29,853 nt of DNA from JAHCIE01 sp034431435 (GTDB lineage: Bacteria > Chloroflexota > Anaerolineae > Epilineales > JAHCIE01). The position numbers and the translations under genes are program-made. Below, in pieces: positions 1 to 7,290 of this stretch. Numbering within the stretch: the stretch's first letter is position 1; each line of letters starts with the position of its first letter. The stretch covers positions 1 to 29,853 of the forward strand of contig DAOUDG010000055.1 of the NCBI GenBank assembly GCA_034431435.1, read 5' to 3'. A model generated the notes under the pieces. The model ran no database searches. It was not told where the DNA came from and saw only the letters and a program-made list of their open reading frames with translations.

Positions 1-1047
1 GAGGCCCCCAAGGCCGCCGCCCCCACCGCCGCCGCGGCAGCTCCCACCGCCGCCGCCGCGGCCAAAGCCGCCGCCCCCACCGCCGCCGCCGCGGCTGGCA
101 AGAAGCTCAAGATCGGCCTCGTGACCGACCAGGGTGGTGTCAACGACAAGAGCTTCAACCAGTCGGCCTGGGACGGTGTGCAGAAGGCTATGAAGGAGCT
201 GGGCGTCGAGGGTAAGTACGTTGAGTCCAAGCAGGAGACCGACTACGAGAAGAACCTCGACCTGTTCGCCACCGAGGGCTATGACCTGGTGCTGGGCATC
301 GGCTTCCTCATGGGCGACGCCCTCGCCAAGAAGGCCAAGCAGTACCCGAACGTCAAGTTCGCCATCGTCGACAACGCCTACTTCCCCGCCAAGGCCGGCG
401 ACCCTGATCCCTACGCCACCGACCTCAAGAACGTGACCAGCCTCATGTTCGCTGAGGACCAGGTCGGCTACCTGGCGGGCGTACTCGCGGGCTGCATGAG
501 CAAGAGCGGGACCGTCTGCTCCGTCAGCGGCCAGGAAATCCCGCCGGTGGTCCGCTTCGTGACCGGCTACCAGACCGGCGCCAAGGCCCAGAACGCCAGC
601 ATCAAGACCCTCAACACCTACATCCCTAGCTTCGTCGACCCGGCCAAGGGTAAGGAGACGGGCGCGTCGATGATCGGCCAGGGTTGCGATATCGTCTTCG
701 GCGTCGGCGGCAACACTGGCAACGGCGGCCTCCTCGCCGCCAGCCAGGCGGGCAAGGCCGCCATCGGCGTCGACGTCGACCAGTACAACACCTACCCCGA
801 GATCAAGGCCAGCCTGATGACCAGCGCCATGAAGAACGTGGACGCGGCGGTCTTCACCGCCATCAAGAATCTTCAGGGGGGTGGCCTCAAGGCCGGCATC
901 GTCACCTCTGACATCAAGAACGGTGGTATCGGCCTCGCCCCCTTCCACGATTGGGAGAGCAAGGTCGACCAGAAGTGCAAGGACGCCGTCGCCAAGGCCA
1001 TCGAAGGCCTCAAGGCGGGCACGATCAGCACCGGCTACAAGCCGTAA
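1..1047 (+). CDS. BMP family ABC transporter substrate-binding lipoprotein (5' end outside window)
   Basis: The reading frame is open from base 1, so the start, signal peptide and lipobox lie upstream. The visible part begins with an Ala/Pro/Thr/Lys-rich linker of about 35 residues and then enters a Med/BmpA-type periplasmic binding domain at KLKIGLVTDQGGVNDKSFNQ. The D-x-G-x-x-D-x-S-F-N motif is the hallmark of this family. Later family segments are DLVLGIGFLMGDAL, EDQVGYLAGVLAG and the GCDIVFGVGG block. Family members are extracytoplasmic receptors that usually bind nucleosides or related small molecules and feed an ABC permease. No transporter genes follow here, so any partners would be upstream. 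A strong hairpin follows the TAA stop, making this the last gene of its unit. Family assignment is secure; the ligand is unknown. Confidence 0.93.
   Translation, partial: EAPKAAAPTAAAAAPTAAAAAKAAAPTAAAAAGKKLKIGLVTDQGGVNDKSFNQSAWDGVQKAMKELGVEGKYVESKQETDYEKNLDLFATEGYDLVLGIGFLMGDALAKKAKQYPNVKFAIVDNAYFPAKAGDPDPYATDLKNVTSLMFAEDQVGYLAGVLAGCMSKSGTVCSVSGQEIPPVVRFVTGYQTGAKAQNASIKTLNTYIPSFVDPAKGKETGASMIGQGCDIVFGVGGNTGNGGLLAASQAGKAAIGVDVDQYNTYPEIKASLMTSAMKNVDAAVFTAIKNLQGGGLKAGIVTSDIKNGGIGLAPFHDWESKVDQKCKDAVAKAIEGLKAGTISTGYKP
10..96 (+). repeat. Ala/Pro/Thr-rich low-complexity coding repeat
   Basis: Two near-identical DNA blocks (about 10-42 and 64-96) encode K-AAAPT-AAAAA units, with a partial copy between them. 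This forms a flexible linker between the presumed lipid anchor and the BMP domain. Repeats of this kind change length readily by slippage. Confidence 0.7.
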
Positions 1048-1065
1048 GCCTCGGCCAGTCAATGC

Positions 1066-1099
1066 AAGCAGGGGCGCGCCGCGTGGTGCGCCCCTGCTT
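1066..1099 (+). terminator. Intrinsic terminator-like hairpin after the BMP gene
   Basis: A perfect 12-bp stem, AAGCAGGGGCGC (1066-1077) with GCGCCCCTGCTT (1088-1099), closes a 10-nt loop about 20 nt after the stop codon. Only a weak T-rich tail (CTTCTGT) follows. It lies between convergent genes and may serve both strands. Confidence 0.65.
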
Positions 1100-1158
1100 C
1101 TGTATCCTCAATCTCCAGCCCCCCTCCCCAATCCCTCAGTCGCTCCACGCCCGGCGCG

Positions 1159-1791
1159 CTACACCTCACCCGTCTTGGCGCGGTGGTAATGCCGGCGCGC
1201 CTTCGCCCTGTTCCCACAGTCCGCCATCGAGCACCAACGGCGGCTGTGGTTCTTGCTGGTGTCAACGAACAGCCAGCCGCACGTCTCCCCGTCGCACGCA
1301 TGTACCTTCGTCACCTCGGTTGACGTCAGCACCTCCAACGCCGACTGAGCCACCGCCCACAGTGGCCTGTCCAGGGCCACCTGGCCCTCCCAGCGCAACT
1401 CGAACCCGTCACTGCCCTGGACGAGCCGCGCGTGCGCATACGCATCGACCACCGCCGCGTTGACGACCTCCAGATCAGACGCGGCGGCGACACCCCCGTC
1501 GCTGCGCGCCAGGAACACGCGATACAACGCCCCCCGCAACCGCCGCGCCTGCTCCAACATCGCCGCCGCCTCGTCGGGGTGGCGCTCCGCCTCCGCCCCC
1601 AGGGCGACCGCCTCGTCATCCGAGATCACGCCCATCTGCCGCGCGAACTCTACCAGATCGGCGTAGCTGCCCAGATGGTCGCCGTGCGCCTCGCCTTCGG
1701 CACGGTACCAGGCCGTGGTGTTGGCAAAGTTCAGACAGAGCCGCCCACCTAGCGGAGAGAAGACGTAGACCTCTGCCTGTTGCTCCGTCAT
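1159..1791 (-). CDS. CGNR zinc-finger / ABATE-domain stress regulator
   Basis: A 210-residue protein with an N-terminal ABATE (DUF1470-type) domain that starts around FSPLGGRLCLNFANT. It ends in a CGNR zinc finger: Cys166 and Cys171 (CDGETCGWLFVD), then SRRWCSMADCGNR with Cys187 and Cys192. Proteins of this architecture are thought to be stress-responsive DNA-binding regulators; that is family knowledge and is not shown here. I chose the ATG at 1791 because a GAGGGGGG Shine-Dalgarno lies just upstream and the family N-terminus starts there. The frame is open to 1878, but that extension would sit in the leader. A perfect-consensus promoter faces it at 1933-1905. It probably controls the facing operon (2048-3990), itself, or both. 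Confidence 0.88.
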   Translation of the reverse strand: MTEQQAEVYVFSPLGGRLCLNFANTTAWYRAEGEAHGDHLGSYADLVEFARQMGVISDDEAVALGAEAERHPDEAAAMLEQARRLRGALYRVFLARSDGGVAAASDLEVVNAAVVDAYAHARLVQGSDGFELRWEGQVALDRPLWAVAQSALEVLTSTEVTKVHACDGETCGWLFVDTSKNHSRRWCSMADCGNRAKARRHYHRAKTGEV

Positions 1792-1860
1792 TGTTCCCCC
1801 TCTGCATCGGGAGCCAACCTTAAATTTCGCCCCCGGCACAAAATAACCACCAAAAACTAC

Positions 1861-1889
1861 TTGACAGGTTATATGCATTCTGATAGAAT
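1861..1889 (+). promoter_or_regulatory. Near-consensus promoter of the small-peptide/DinB/YcaQ operon
   Basis: TTGACA (1861-1866), a 17-nt spacer and TAGAAT (1884-1889), with TGA forming an extended -10. The expected start is near 1896, almost the same position as the start of the minus-strand promoter, so the two promoters face each other. The downstream leader of about 150 nt holds a 9-bp GC stem (1978-1986 with 2007-2015). Confidence 0.8.
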
Positions 1890-1895
1890 ATAACC
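1867..1895. promoter_or_regulatory. Palindromic operator candidate within the facing promoters
   Basis: GGTTATAT (1867-1874) and ATATAACC (1888-1895) form a perfect 8-bp inverted repeat across 13 nt. A second, offset one, ATTCT (1877-1881) with AGAAT (1885-1889), lies inside it. The palindrome covers the spacer and -10 of the plus promoter and lies just beyond the start site of the minus promoter. One bound dimer could therefore affect both. The adjacent CGNR protein is the obvious candidate binder, but that is inference. Confidence 0.5.
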
Positions 1896-1904
1896 ATCAT
1901 CACG

Positions 1905-1933
1905 ATTATAGCAGGTTACACAGACGGTGTCAA
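1905..1933 (-). promoter_or_regulatory. Consensus sigma-70-type promoter of the CGNR regulator
   Basis: On the minus strand TTGACA (1933-1928) is followed after exactly 17 nt by TATAAT (1910-1905). TGC directly before the -10 gives an extended -10. Every base of both hexamers matches consensus. Expected transcription start is near 1898, leaving a leader of about 107 nt before the ATG at 1791. Confidence 0.85.
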
Positions 1934-2047
1934 GAGGGAGCAGCGACCGGCCGCTCCGCAACCAGGGGAAGGACAGGGGCGGCGCGGGCTGGCCCGTTGC
2001 TCAGCTCGCGCCGCCGGGTAAGCCGAGACACAAAGGAGATGTGAGCC

Positions 2048-2218
2048 ATGAACGTGACGCGACGAACCGAGCCAACCCAGCGCATCTATCCCAGCTTCTA
2101 CGACCGGCCCCACGATCGCCCCATCCTCAGCACGGATGGCACAGGTCGCGCGGTCTTCATCCTCGCCGCTTTGCTTCTGATCCTGATCAGTGTAGCATTA
2201 CTATTGATGGCCGCTTAG
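2048..2218 (+). CDS. Small single-pass membrane protein (56 aa), unknown function
   Basis: A 56-codon ORF starts with ATG at 2048 behind a strong AAAGGAGAT Shine-Dalgarno and ends with TAG at 2216-2218. The N-terminal half is polar and Arg/Pro-rich (MNVTRRTEPTQRIYPSFYDR). From about residue 35 a single hydrophobic helix (AVFILAALLLILISVALLLM) runs to the C-terminus, so the protein looks tail-anchored. I recognise no family. It is the first gene after the 1861 promoter and lies 18 nt before the DinB-like gene, so it is probably co-transcribed with the repair genes. The strong ribosome site and frame-consistent membrane helix argue that it is real. Confidence 0.65.
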   Translation: MNVTRRTEPTQRIYPSFYDRPHDRPILSTDGTGRAVFILAALLLILISVALLLMAA

Positions 2219-2236
2219 CCGGTCCAGGAGGGAACC

Positions 2237-2758
2237 ATGTCCGAGATGACCAAGGCCCACCTCATGCGCTTGTTGGACGAGGGCCGCGCCACATGGGAGG
2301 CGACCCTGCGCGATGTGCCACACGAGCGCATGACCCAGACGGGTGTGGTCGGCGACTGGACGGTCAAAGATATCGTCTCCCACATCAGCTTCTGGGAGCG
2401 AGTAAGCGCGGGTCGGCTGGGTGGCCTGGTCAGTGGTCAGCCACCCACCGATGTCGAACTGTACGGCGCGGGGATCACGCCAGAGATAGTGGCGCTCGAC
2501 ATCGACGCCTTCAATGCGTGGCAGCAGCAGCGCGACCACGACCGCGCCCTCGACGAGGTCCTGATGGACGAGCAGCAAGCCTATCGCCGCCTGTATACCT
2601 ACGTGCGGGCCGCGCGCGAGGATGACCTGCTCGACGTGGGCCGCGCCAACTGGGCGACAGAATCGCCCGCCTGGGAGAACGTTGCTGGCAACAGCTACGA
2701 ACATTGGGCGGAACACGCCGCCTCGATTCGCGCCTGGCTGGAAGGGGGACCGGCTTGA
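2237..2758 (+). CDS. DinB-like / ClbS-DfsB family four-helix protein
   Basis: A 173-residue protein with features of the DinB/ClbS-DfsB (DUF1706-like) fold. An early helix ends in GDWTVKDIVSHISFWER, a central segment reads DIDAFNAWQQQRD, and the C-terminus reads VAGNSYEHWAEHAASIRAWL. His residues in the SHISFWER and YEHWAEH segments resemble the metal-binding set of DinB folds. ClbS members hydrolyse the cyclopropane warhead of colibactin; other members have unknown roles in thiol, detoxification or DNA-damage responses. The start is ATG with an AGGAGGG ribosome site. The stop codon overlaps the TTG start of the next gene by 4 nt (TTGA), so the two are translationally coupled. The substrate cannot be read from the sequence. 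Confidence 0.8.
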   Translation: MSEMTKAHLMRLLDEGRATWEATLRDVPHERMTQTGVVGDWTVKDIVSHISFWERVSAGRLGGLVSGQPPTDVELYGAGITPEIVALDIDAFNAWQQQRDHDRALDEVLMDEQQAYRRLYTYVRAAREDDLLDVGRANWATESPAWENVAGNSYEHWAEHAASIRAWLEGGPA

Positions 2759-3990
2759 TACACCTGTCCCAAACAGGCGCGCGCCGCGTGATGCTGGCCG
2801 CTCAGGGGCTTGACCGCCGCCCTGAGCGGCTCGCCACGCCTGACGACGTGCTGGCCGCCATCCGCCGCATGGGGGTGCTTCAGATCGACACCATCCACGT
2901 CGTCGCCCGCAGCCCTTACCTGGTGCTGTGGAGCCGCCTGGGGGATTACGAGCCGCGCTGGCTCGACGAGTGGCACGCCAACGGCCAGCTCTTTGAGTAT
3001 TGGGCCCACGCCGCCTGCTTCCTGCCCATCGAAGACTGGCCCCTCTACCGCCGCCTCATGCTCGACGAAGTCAAAGGCTGGGTGCGCGCTCAACCCTGGC
3101 TGGATGCCAACCCCCAGGTGGCCGCCACCGTCCTGACCCACCTGCGCGAGGAAGGCCCCGTCCTCTCCTCCGCCTTCGAGCGTACTGACGGGCGGCGCGG
3201 CGTGTGGTGGGACCGCAAGCCGGAAAAGATGGCCCTGGAGGCGCTTTTCAACACCGGCGACGTCATGATCGCGCGCCGCCACAACTTCCAGCGCGTCTAC
3301 GACCTGCGCGAGCGCGTCCTACCCACCTGGGACGACGCCGACACGCCGCCGCTGGACGAGGTACGGCGCACCCTGACCGCGCGCACCGTCTGCCATCTGG
3401 GCGTGACGACGGCCCGCTGGGTTCCCGACTACTACCGGCTGCCCAAGCGCGGCGTGACCGAAGTGCTCGACCGTCTGGTGGACGACGGCGAGCTTCTCCC
3501 CGCCGCCGTCGAAGGTTGGCGCGACGCCGCCTATCTACACCCAAACTTCGCCGCTCTCGCCCGCACCGCCGACGCCGATGCCCACGCCCCGACGCGGACC
3601 ACCCTGCTGTCGCCCTTCGACCCCCTGGTGTGGGACCGCGAGCGGGCCAGCGCGGTTTTCGGCTTCGACTACCGCATCGAATGCTACACCCCCGCCCCCC
3701 AACGCCGCTATGGCTACTTCAGCCTGCCCATCCTACGCCGCGATGCCCTCATCGGCCGCCTCGACGCCAGGGCCCATCGCAAAGACCGCCTCTTCGAGGT
3801 CAAGTCGCTCCACCTGGAGCCGGGGGTTCAGCCGACCGACGACCTTATCGCTGACATCGCGGCCGCCGTGCTGGCCGCCGCCGCCTGGCATCGGACCCCA
3901 CACGCCGTCGTCCGCGCTTCGGAGCCAGCGGACGTGGCAGAGCGCATCAATGCCGCGTTGGCCCAGCCGAGCCAACCCAGGGCTTCGTAG
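2755..3990 (+). CDS. YcaQ-type HTH_42 winged-helix DNA glycosylase
   Basis: A 411-residue protein of the HTH_42 (YcaQ/AlkZ) superfamily, which excises bulky alkylated bases and unhooks interstrand crosslinks. The N-terminus IHLSQTGARRVMLAAQGLDR is the family start. Gln43-Ile-Asp45, in GVLQIDTIHVV, is the Q-phi-D catalytic motif of the YcaQ branch rather than the Q-phi-Q of AlkZ. The C-terminal part keeps LLSPFDPLVWDRERASAVFGFDYRIECYTP. I chose the TTG at 2755 because it gives the family N-terminus, overlaps the upstream stop in a TTGA arrangement and has GGAAGGGGGA before it. Together with the DinB/ClbS-like gene it suggests defence against DNA-crosslinking or alkylating toxins (inference). 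Confidence 0.88.
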   Translation: MIHLSQTGARRVMLAAQGLDRRPERLATPDDVLAAIRRMGVLQIDTIHVVARSPYLVLWSRLGDYEPRWLDEWHANGQLFEYWAHAACFLPIEDWPLYRRLMLDEVKGWVRAQPWLDANPQVAATVLTHLREEGPVLSSAFERTDGRRGVWWDRKPEKMALEALFNTGDVMIARRHNFQRVYDLRERVLPTWDDADTPPLDEVRRTLTARTVCHLGVTTARWVPDYYRLPKRGVTEVLDRLVDDGELLPAAVEGWRDAAYLHPNFAALARTADADAHAPTRTTLLSPFDPLVWDRERASAVFGFDYRIECYTPAPQRRYGYFSLPILRRDALIGRLDARAHRKDRLFEVKSLHLEPGVQPTDDLIADIAAAVLAAAAWHRTPHAVVRASEPADVAERINAALAQPSQPRAS

Positions 3991-4096
3991 CGGTACGAGT
4001 AGCCGATTCTCCGCGAACGGTTGTCTTATCGCTACGCCACCGGCGACAACGCGCGCTACACTAAGAGGGACTCATAGCCCTCGCAAGGAGGCCTCT

Positions 4097-5137
4097 ATGG
4101 CAACGGGTTCAATCATGGATCCTTGGGAAGTAAGCGAGTCGGGATTCCCAGCCGACGGTCGACCGGCCGACAAGCTCACCTATGCCCTGAATTACGCGGT
4201 CCTCGCCCCTTCGGGTCACAACACCCAGCCCTGGCTGTTCCAGGTCAAGAAGGACTACGTCGACCTGTATGCCGATCGCACCCAGGCCCTACCCGTGGTC
4301 GACCCGAACGACCGCGAGCTGATCATCAGCTGCGGCGCCGCGCTCTTCAACTTGCGCGCGGCGCTACGTTACTTCGGCTATACGGCCGACACCGAGGTCC
4401 TACCCGACGCCAAGCGCGCCGACTGGCTCGCGCGCGTCAAGCTGGGTCACCCTTACAAGGCCACCGCCGACGAGGCCGCGCTCTTCCAGGCCATCACAAG
4501 ACGTCGCACCAACCGCTCGGCCTACGAGAACCGCCCCCTGCCCGAGGCGCTCCTCGAAGGGTTGAAGATGGCAGCGACGCAAGAGGGCGCCTGGCTCGAA
4601 GTCATCGAAAACGAGGATGTCCGCAACGCGATTGCCGATCTCATCGCCGAAGGCGACCGGATTCAGTGGTCAGACGCCCAGTTCCGCCGCGAACTGGCCT
4701 CATGGACACACCCCAACCGTAACCTGCGGCGTGACGGTATCCCCGGCTACGCCATGGGCGTCGCCGATACCGCCGCCTATGCCGGGCCTCTCATTATCCG
4801 CACCTTCGACCTGGGCAACGGCCAGGCCGCCAAGGACCGAGACCTGGCCCTCGGCTCGCCCGCTCTGGTCGTCCTGGGGACCGAGAAGGATGACACGGCC
4901 GCCTGGCTGGCAGCGGGACAGGCCCTCCAGCGCGTCCTGCTGCGCGCACGCGCGTCCAACGTCTGGGCATCATACCTGAACCAACCCATCGAAGTCCCGG
5001 AGCTGCGGCCGCGCTTCGCGCGCGTCGTCGGTCATGTCGGTCACCCGCTGCTGTGCCTGCGGCTAGGCTATGGGCCTGATGTACGCCCCACTCCCCGCCG
5101 TCACCTCAGCGACGTGGTGATCGAATCCTGGGGTTAG
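4097..5137 (+). CDS. Acg-like nitroreductase-fold flavoprotein
   Basis: A 346-residue protein matching the Acg/nitroreductase family. The segment LNYAVLAPSGHNTQPWLFQV is the FMN-binding N-terminal motif. The block RRRTNRSAYENRPLP and the end GHPLLCLRLGYGP are also typical. The length is about twice a simple nitroreductase, as in mycobacterial Acg (two-lobed, often FMN-storing rather than enzymatic). The ATG at 4097 follows AAGGAGG; the frame is open back to 3578, but that part only shadows the glycosylase gene. A TACACT -10-like site (4057-4062) lies upstream without a convincing -35. The neighbours (receiver domain, flavodoxin, universal stress proteins) point to redox or dormancy stress. 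The substrate is unknown. Confidence 0.85.
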   Translation: MATGSIMDPWEVSESGFPADGRPADKLTYALNYAVLAPSGHNTQPWLFQVKKDYVDLYADRTQALPVVDPNDRELIISCGAALFNLRAALRYFGYTADTEVLPDAKRADWLARVKLGHPYKATADEAALFQAITRRRTNRSAYENRPLPEALLEGLKMAATQEGAWLEVIENEDVRNAIADLIAEGDRIQWSDAQFRRELASWTHPNRNLRRDGIPGYAMGVADTAAYAGPLIIRTFDLGNGQAAKDRDLALGSPALVVLGTEKDDTAAWLAAGQALQRVLLRARASNVWASYLNQPIEVPELRPRFARVVGHVGHPLLCLRLGYGPDVRPTPRRHLSDVVIESWG

Positions 5138-5148
5138 CCTGGCAGCCT

Positions 5149-5556
5149 ATGTCACCCCACATCCTCATCCTGGACGCCGACGCCGTCGCGGCCCAGGTCA
5201 CCGAAGCGGGCGTGACCCGCGCTTTGCCTGAGGCAACCCTATCCGTCGTCACTGATGTCGACGATGGCTGGCAGAGTGTCCAGGCCGCGCGGCCCGACGC
5301 CCTGATCATCGACCCGGCGCCCCATAACCTCGCCAGCGCCTGGCTCATCCAGGCCATCAAGGCCGAGAACCCGAACGCGCCTGTGATTGTGCTCGCTTCG
5401 GCCCCAACGCCCAACCTGCGGCATACGCTGTGCCGCCTGGGTGTGGATGTGTACCTTGAGAAGCCGGTTAGCCTGCCGGTCCTGCTTCAGGCTCTGCTTA
5501 CCGCCTTGCGCATGCAGGGCAACATCTCGCCAATGCGGGGCGTAGCCGCCCGCTGA
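5149..5556 (+). CDS. Stand-alone response-regulator receiver domain protein
   Basis: A 135-residue CheY-like receiver. Acidic residues Asp9 and Asp11 (ILILDADAV), phosphoacceptor Asp55 in ALIIDPAP, Ser84 after the hydrophobic beta-4 strand (VIVLAS) and Lys105 in VYLEKPVSLP occupy the canonical receiver positions. No output domain follows; the last 20 residues are a short tail. The start lies 11 nt after the Acg stop, so the two are probably co-transcribed, and a hairpin terminator follows. No histidine kinase is encoded in the window, so its partner must be elsewhere. Confidence 0.8.
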   Translation: MSPHILILDADAVAAQVTEAGVTRALPEATLSVVTDVDDGWQSVQAARPDALIIDPAPHNLASAWLIQAIKAENPNAPVIVLASAPTPNLRHTLCRLGVDVYLEKPVSLPVLLQALLTALRMQGNISPMRGVAAR

Positions 5557-5582
5557 GTGGCGCCCCAACCCCATCGCAACAG

Positions 5583-5611
5583 GCCCTGACGGTCCCGTTA
5601 ACCGTCAGGGC
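5583..5611 (+). terminator. Hairpin terminator after the receiver gene
   Basis: A perfect 11-bp stem GCCCTGACGGT / ACCGTCAGGGC with a 7-nt loop is followed by TTTCGCTGT, a short T run. It separates the Acg-receiver pair from the flavodoxin gene. Confidence 0.75.
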
Positions 5612-5750
5612 TTTCGCTGTCCAGGTGGTAGAAAGTTCGCCCTTCGTTGCGGCCCCTTTCCACCACCGGACCGCGAATCGGCGTATGCTCTCCACAGGCG
5701 TCCCCTGTCCTGCGGGCCGCCAGGCTGCGTTGTCCGACAAGGAGAGACAC

Positions 5751-6209
5751 ATGAAGGCTGTCATCGTCTACGACTCGGAGTACGGGAACACCCACCATGT
5801 CGCCGAGGCCATCGCCGCCGCCCTCAGCCATTACGAGACCGTGCAGATGCTGGGCGTGCAAGATGCGACCGGCTTCGACTGGCAGGGCGTCAAGTTGCTC
5901 ATTGTCGGCGGCCCTACCCAAGCCCACGGCATGAGCAAGCGTCTCCACGCCTGGCTCGACGCCCTGCCGCCCGCTAGCCTCACCGGCATCCACGCCGCCG
6001 CCTTCGACACCCGCCTCCACGGAATGAAACTCCTGACGGGGGCCGCCGCGCCGCCCATCGCCAAGCGCCTCAAGGAGCTAGGCGCGGAAGTGCTGCTGCC
6101 GCCCGAGAGTTTCTTTGTCGAAGGCAAGGAAGGGCCATTGGCCGCCGGTGAGCTAGAGCGCGCCTCTCGCTGGGCCTTGCTGACCCCGGCCGGGGTCCAG
6201 GAGGAGTGA
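5751..6209 (+). CDS. Flavodoxin-like protein
   Basis: A 152-residue flavodoxin fold. MKAVIVYDSEYGNTHHVAEAI contains the FMN phosphate-binding loop (Ser9 to Thr14). GGPTQAHGMS is the isoalloxazine loop around residue 60, and FDTRLHGMKLLTG matches the later strand of MioC/FldA-like proteins. It would carry electrons between reductases in the cytoplasm. The ATG follows AAGGAGA. The membrane protein gene starts 4 nt after its stop, so they are one unit. The GTATGC-like sequence upstream is too weak to call as a promoter. Confidence 0.85.
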   Translation: MKAVIVYDSEYGNTHHVAEAIAAALSHYETVQMLGVQDATGFDWQGVKLLIVGGPTQAHGMSKRLHAWLDALPPASLTGIHAAAFDTRLHGMKLLTGAAAPPIAKRLKELGAEVLLPPESFFVEGKEGPLAAGELERASRWALLTPAGVQEE

Positions 6210-6213
6210 GAGT

Positions 6214-7119
6214 ATGCTTCACGTCGCACCCCACTCACAAAAGGTCATCTCGCCTTTGGGCGCGTTCTGGCGCGCCCTCCTGGTGGGCGTCGCCTACCTC
6301 GTCGCCCTCACGCTCGGCGGCCTGGTCACGAGCGTCCTCGGTCTCGCCAATCCGCCCATCTTCGAGAGCATGAACCCTACCCAGGCGCTGATCAGCTCCT
6401 TCGTCGGCGGCGCGCTTGTCGCCCTGGCGCTGGGGCCATTGGCGATCCGCCTCAACGTACCTCTGTGGAACCGCATCCTCGTCCTGACCTCCGTCACCTT
6501 TGTTGTCAGCAGCCTCATCAACCTCATCGAGGCCCTCTACTTCACGACCATGTTCGAGACGGGCATCGCCGCCGCTCTCATCAGCGCGGCTATCGGCTAC
6601 CTGGGCCTCGCCGCCGCACTGGCGTACCTCTTCCCGCCAGAGCTGCCCATCCGTCGCATGCGCGCCGCGACCCGCGAGACATGGCAGCAGCGCTCAGTCC
6701 TCAACTGGCTCGGTCGCATTGTTCTGGCCGCCCTGGCCTACGTGCCGATCTACCTCGGTATCGGCATGCTCATCGCCCCCATCGTCACCCCCTACTACAC
6801 CGACCCGGCCCTGGGCCTTAGCCTGCGCATCCCTGGCTTCGACGTCATCCTCCCCCTGGAAGTCGTGCGTGGCCTGCTGATGGTCCTGGCCCTGTTCCCC
6901 ATCGTCTGCCTGTGGCGCGAGTCGCGCCTGGGGCTGGCCCTCATGTTGGGCTGGACCGTCGCCATTCTAGGTGGCATCGTCCCGATGCTTACCACCTCGT
7001 TGTTCCCGCCCGTGCTGCGCGTCACCCACGGCATCGAAATCACCGTCGACTCCTTCCTGCTCGGCTTTGTGCTGGCCTGGCTGCTGGGCAGCGGCCCCTG
7101 GCGCACGAGGCACGGCTAG
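6214..7119 (+). CDS. Polytopic membrane protein, unknown function
   Basis: A 301-residue, strongly hydrophobic protein with about eight predicted membrane helices, starting near residues 16, 53, 88, 110, 165, 210, 235 and 275. Examples are GGALVALALGPLAI, ALISAAIGYLGLAAALAYLF and FLLGFVLAWLLG. A short basic loop (PIRRMRAATRETWQQR) falls between helices 4 and 5. I recognise no catalytic or transport motif and no named family. The start ATG follows GGAGTGAGAGT and lies 4 nt behind the flavodoxin gene. A membrane partner for the flavodoxin is a guess only. Confidence 0.7.
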   Translation: MLHVAPHSQKVISPLGAFWRALLVGVAYLVALTLGGLVTSVLGLANPPIFESMNPTQALISSFVGGALVALALGPLAIRLNVPLWNRILVLTSVTFVVSSLINLIEALYFTTMFETGIAAALISAAIGYLGLAAALAYLFPPELPIRRMRAATRETWQQRSVLNWLGRIVLAALAYVPIYLGIGMLIAPIVTPYYTDPALGLSLRIPGFDVILPLEVVRGLLMVLALFPIVCLWRESRLGLALMLGWTVAILGGIVPMLTTSLFPPVLRVTHGIEITVDSFLLGFVLAWLLGSGPWRTRHG

Positions 7120-7159
7120 TGGCGGAGATGCCCCACCATGCTCTGAATGACTGACCACA

Positions 7160-7187
7160 ACGCGCGGGATGATCGTATCCCGCGCGT
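7160..7187 (+). terminator. Strong hairpin after the membrane protein gene
   Basis: A perfect 11-bp stem ACGCGCGGGAT / ATCCCGCGCGT with loop GATCGT. No T tract follows, so it may act with a factor, or stabilise the transcript 3' end. Confidence 0.5.
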
Positions 7188-7231
7188 CGCGTGCCGTGGT
7201 GATGTTGCCACCCGTCGTAGTCAAAGCCTTC

Positions 7232-7259
7232 TGGACGGTAGGCCAGAACAGGCTATACT
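7232..7259 (+). promoter_or_regulatory. Promoter candidate of the alanine-dehydrogenase-like gene
   Basis: TGGACG (7232-7237), a 16-nt spacer and TATACT (7254-7259) lie 31 nt before the ATG. The form resembles the radA promoter (TGGACC-17-TATACT). Confidence 0.5.
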
Positions 7260-7290
7260 GAGGAAGATGTCCACAGGCAGGAGAATTCCC

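Noticed and set aside
1..96. Possible CRISPR-like or tandem-repeat array at the window start
   Set aside because: The repeats are in frame with the BMP gene and encode an Ala/Pro/Thr linker; no spacers are present. I saw no CRISPR array anywhere in the window.
3578..4096. In-frame upstream extension of the Acg-like gene (173 codons)
   Set aside because: It overlaps the 3' part of the glycosylase gene in another frame, has Pro/Ser-rich shadow composition, and the ATG at 4097 has a strong ribosome site.
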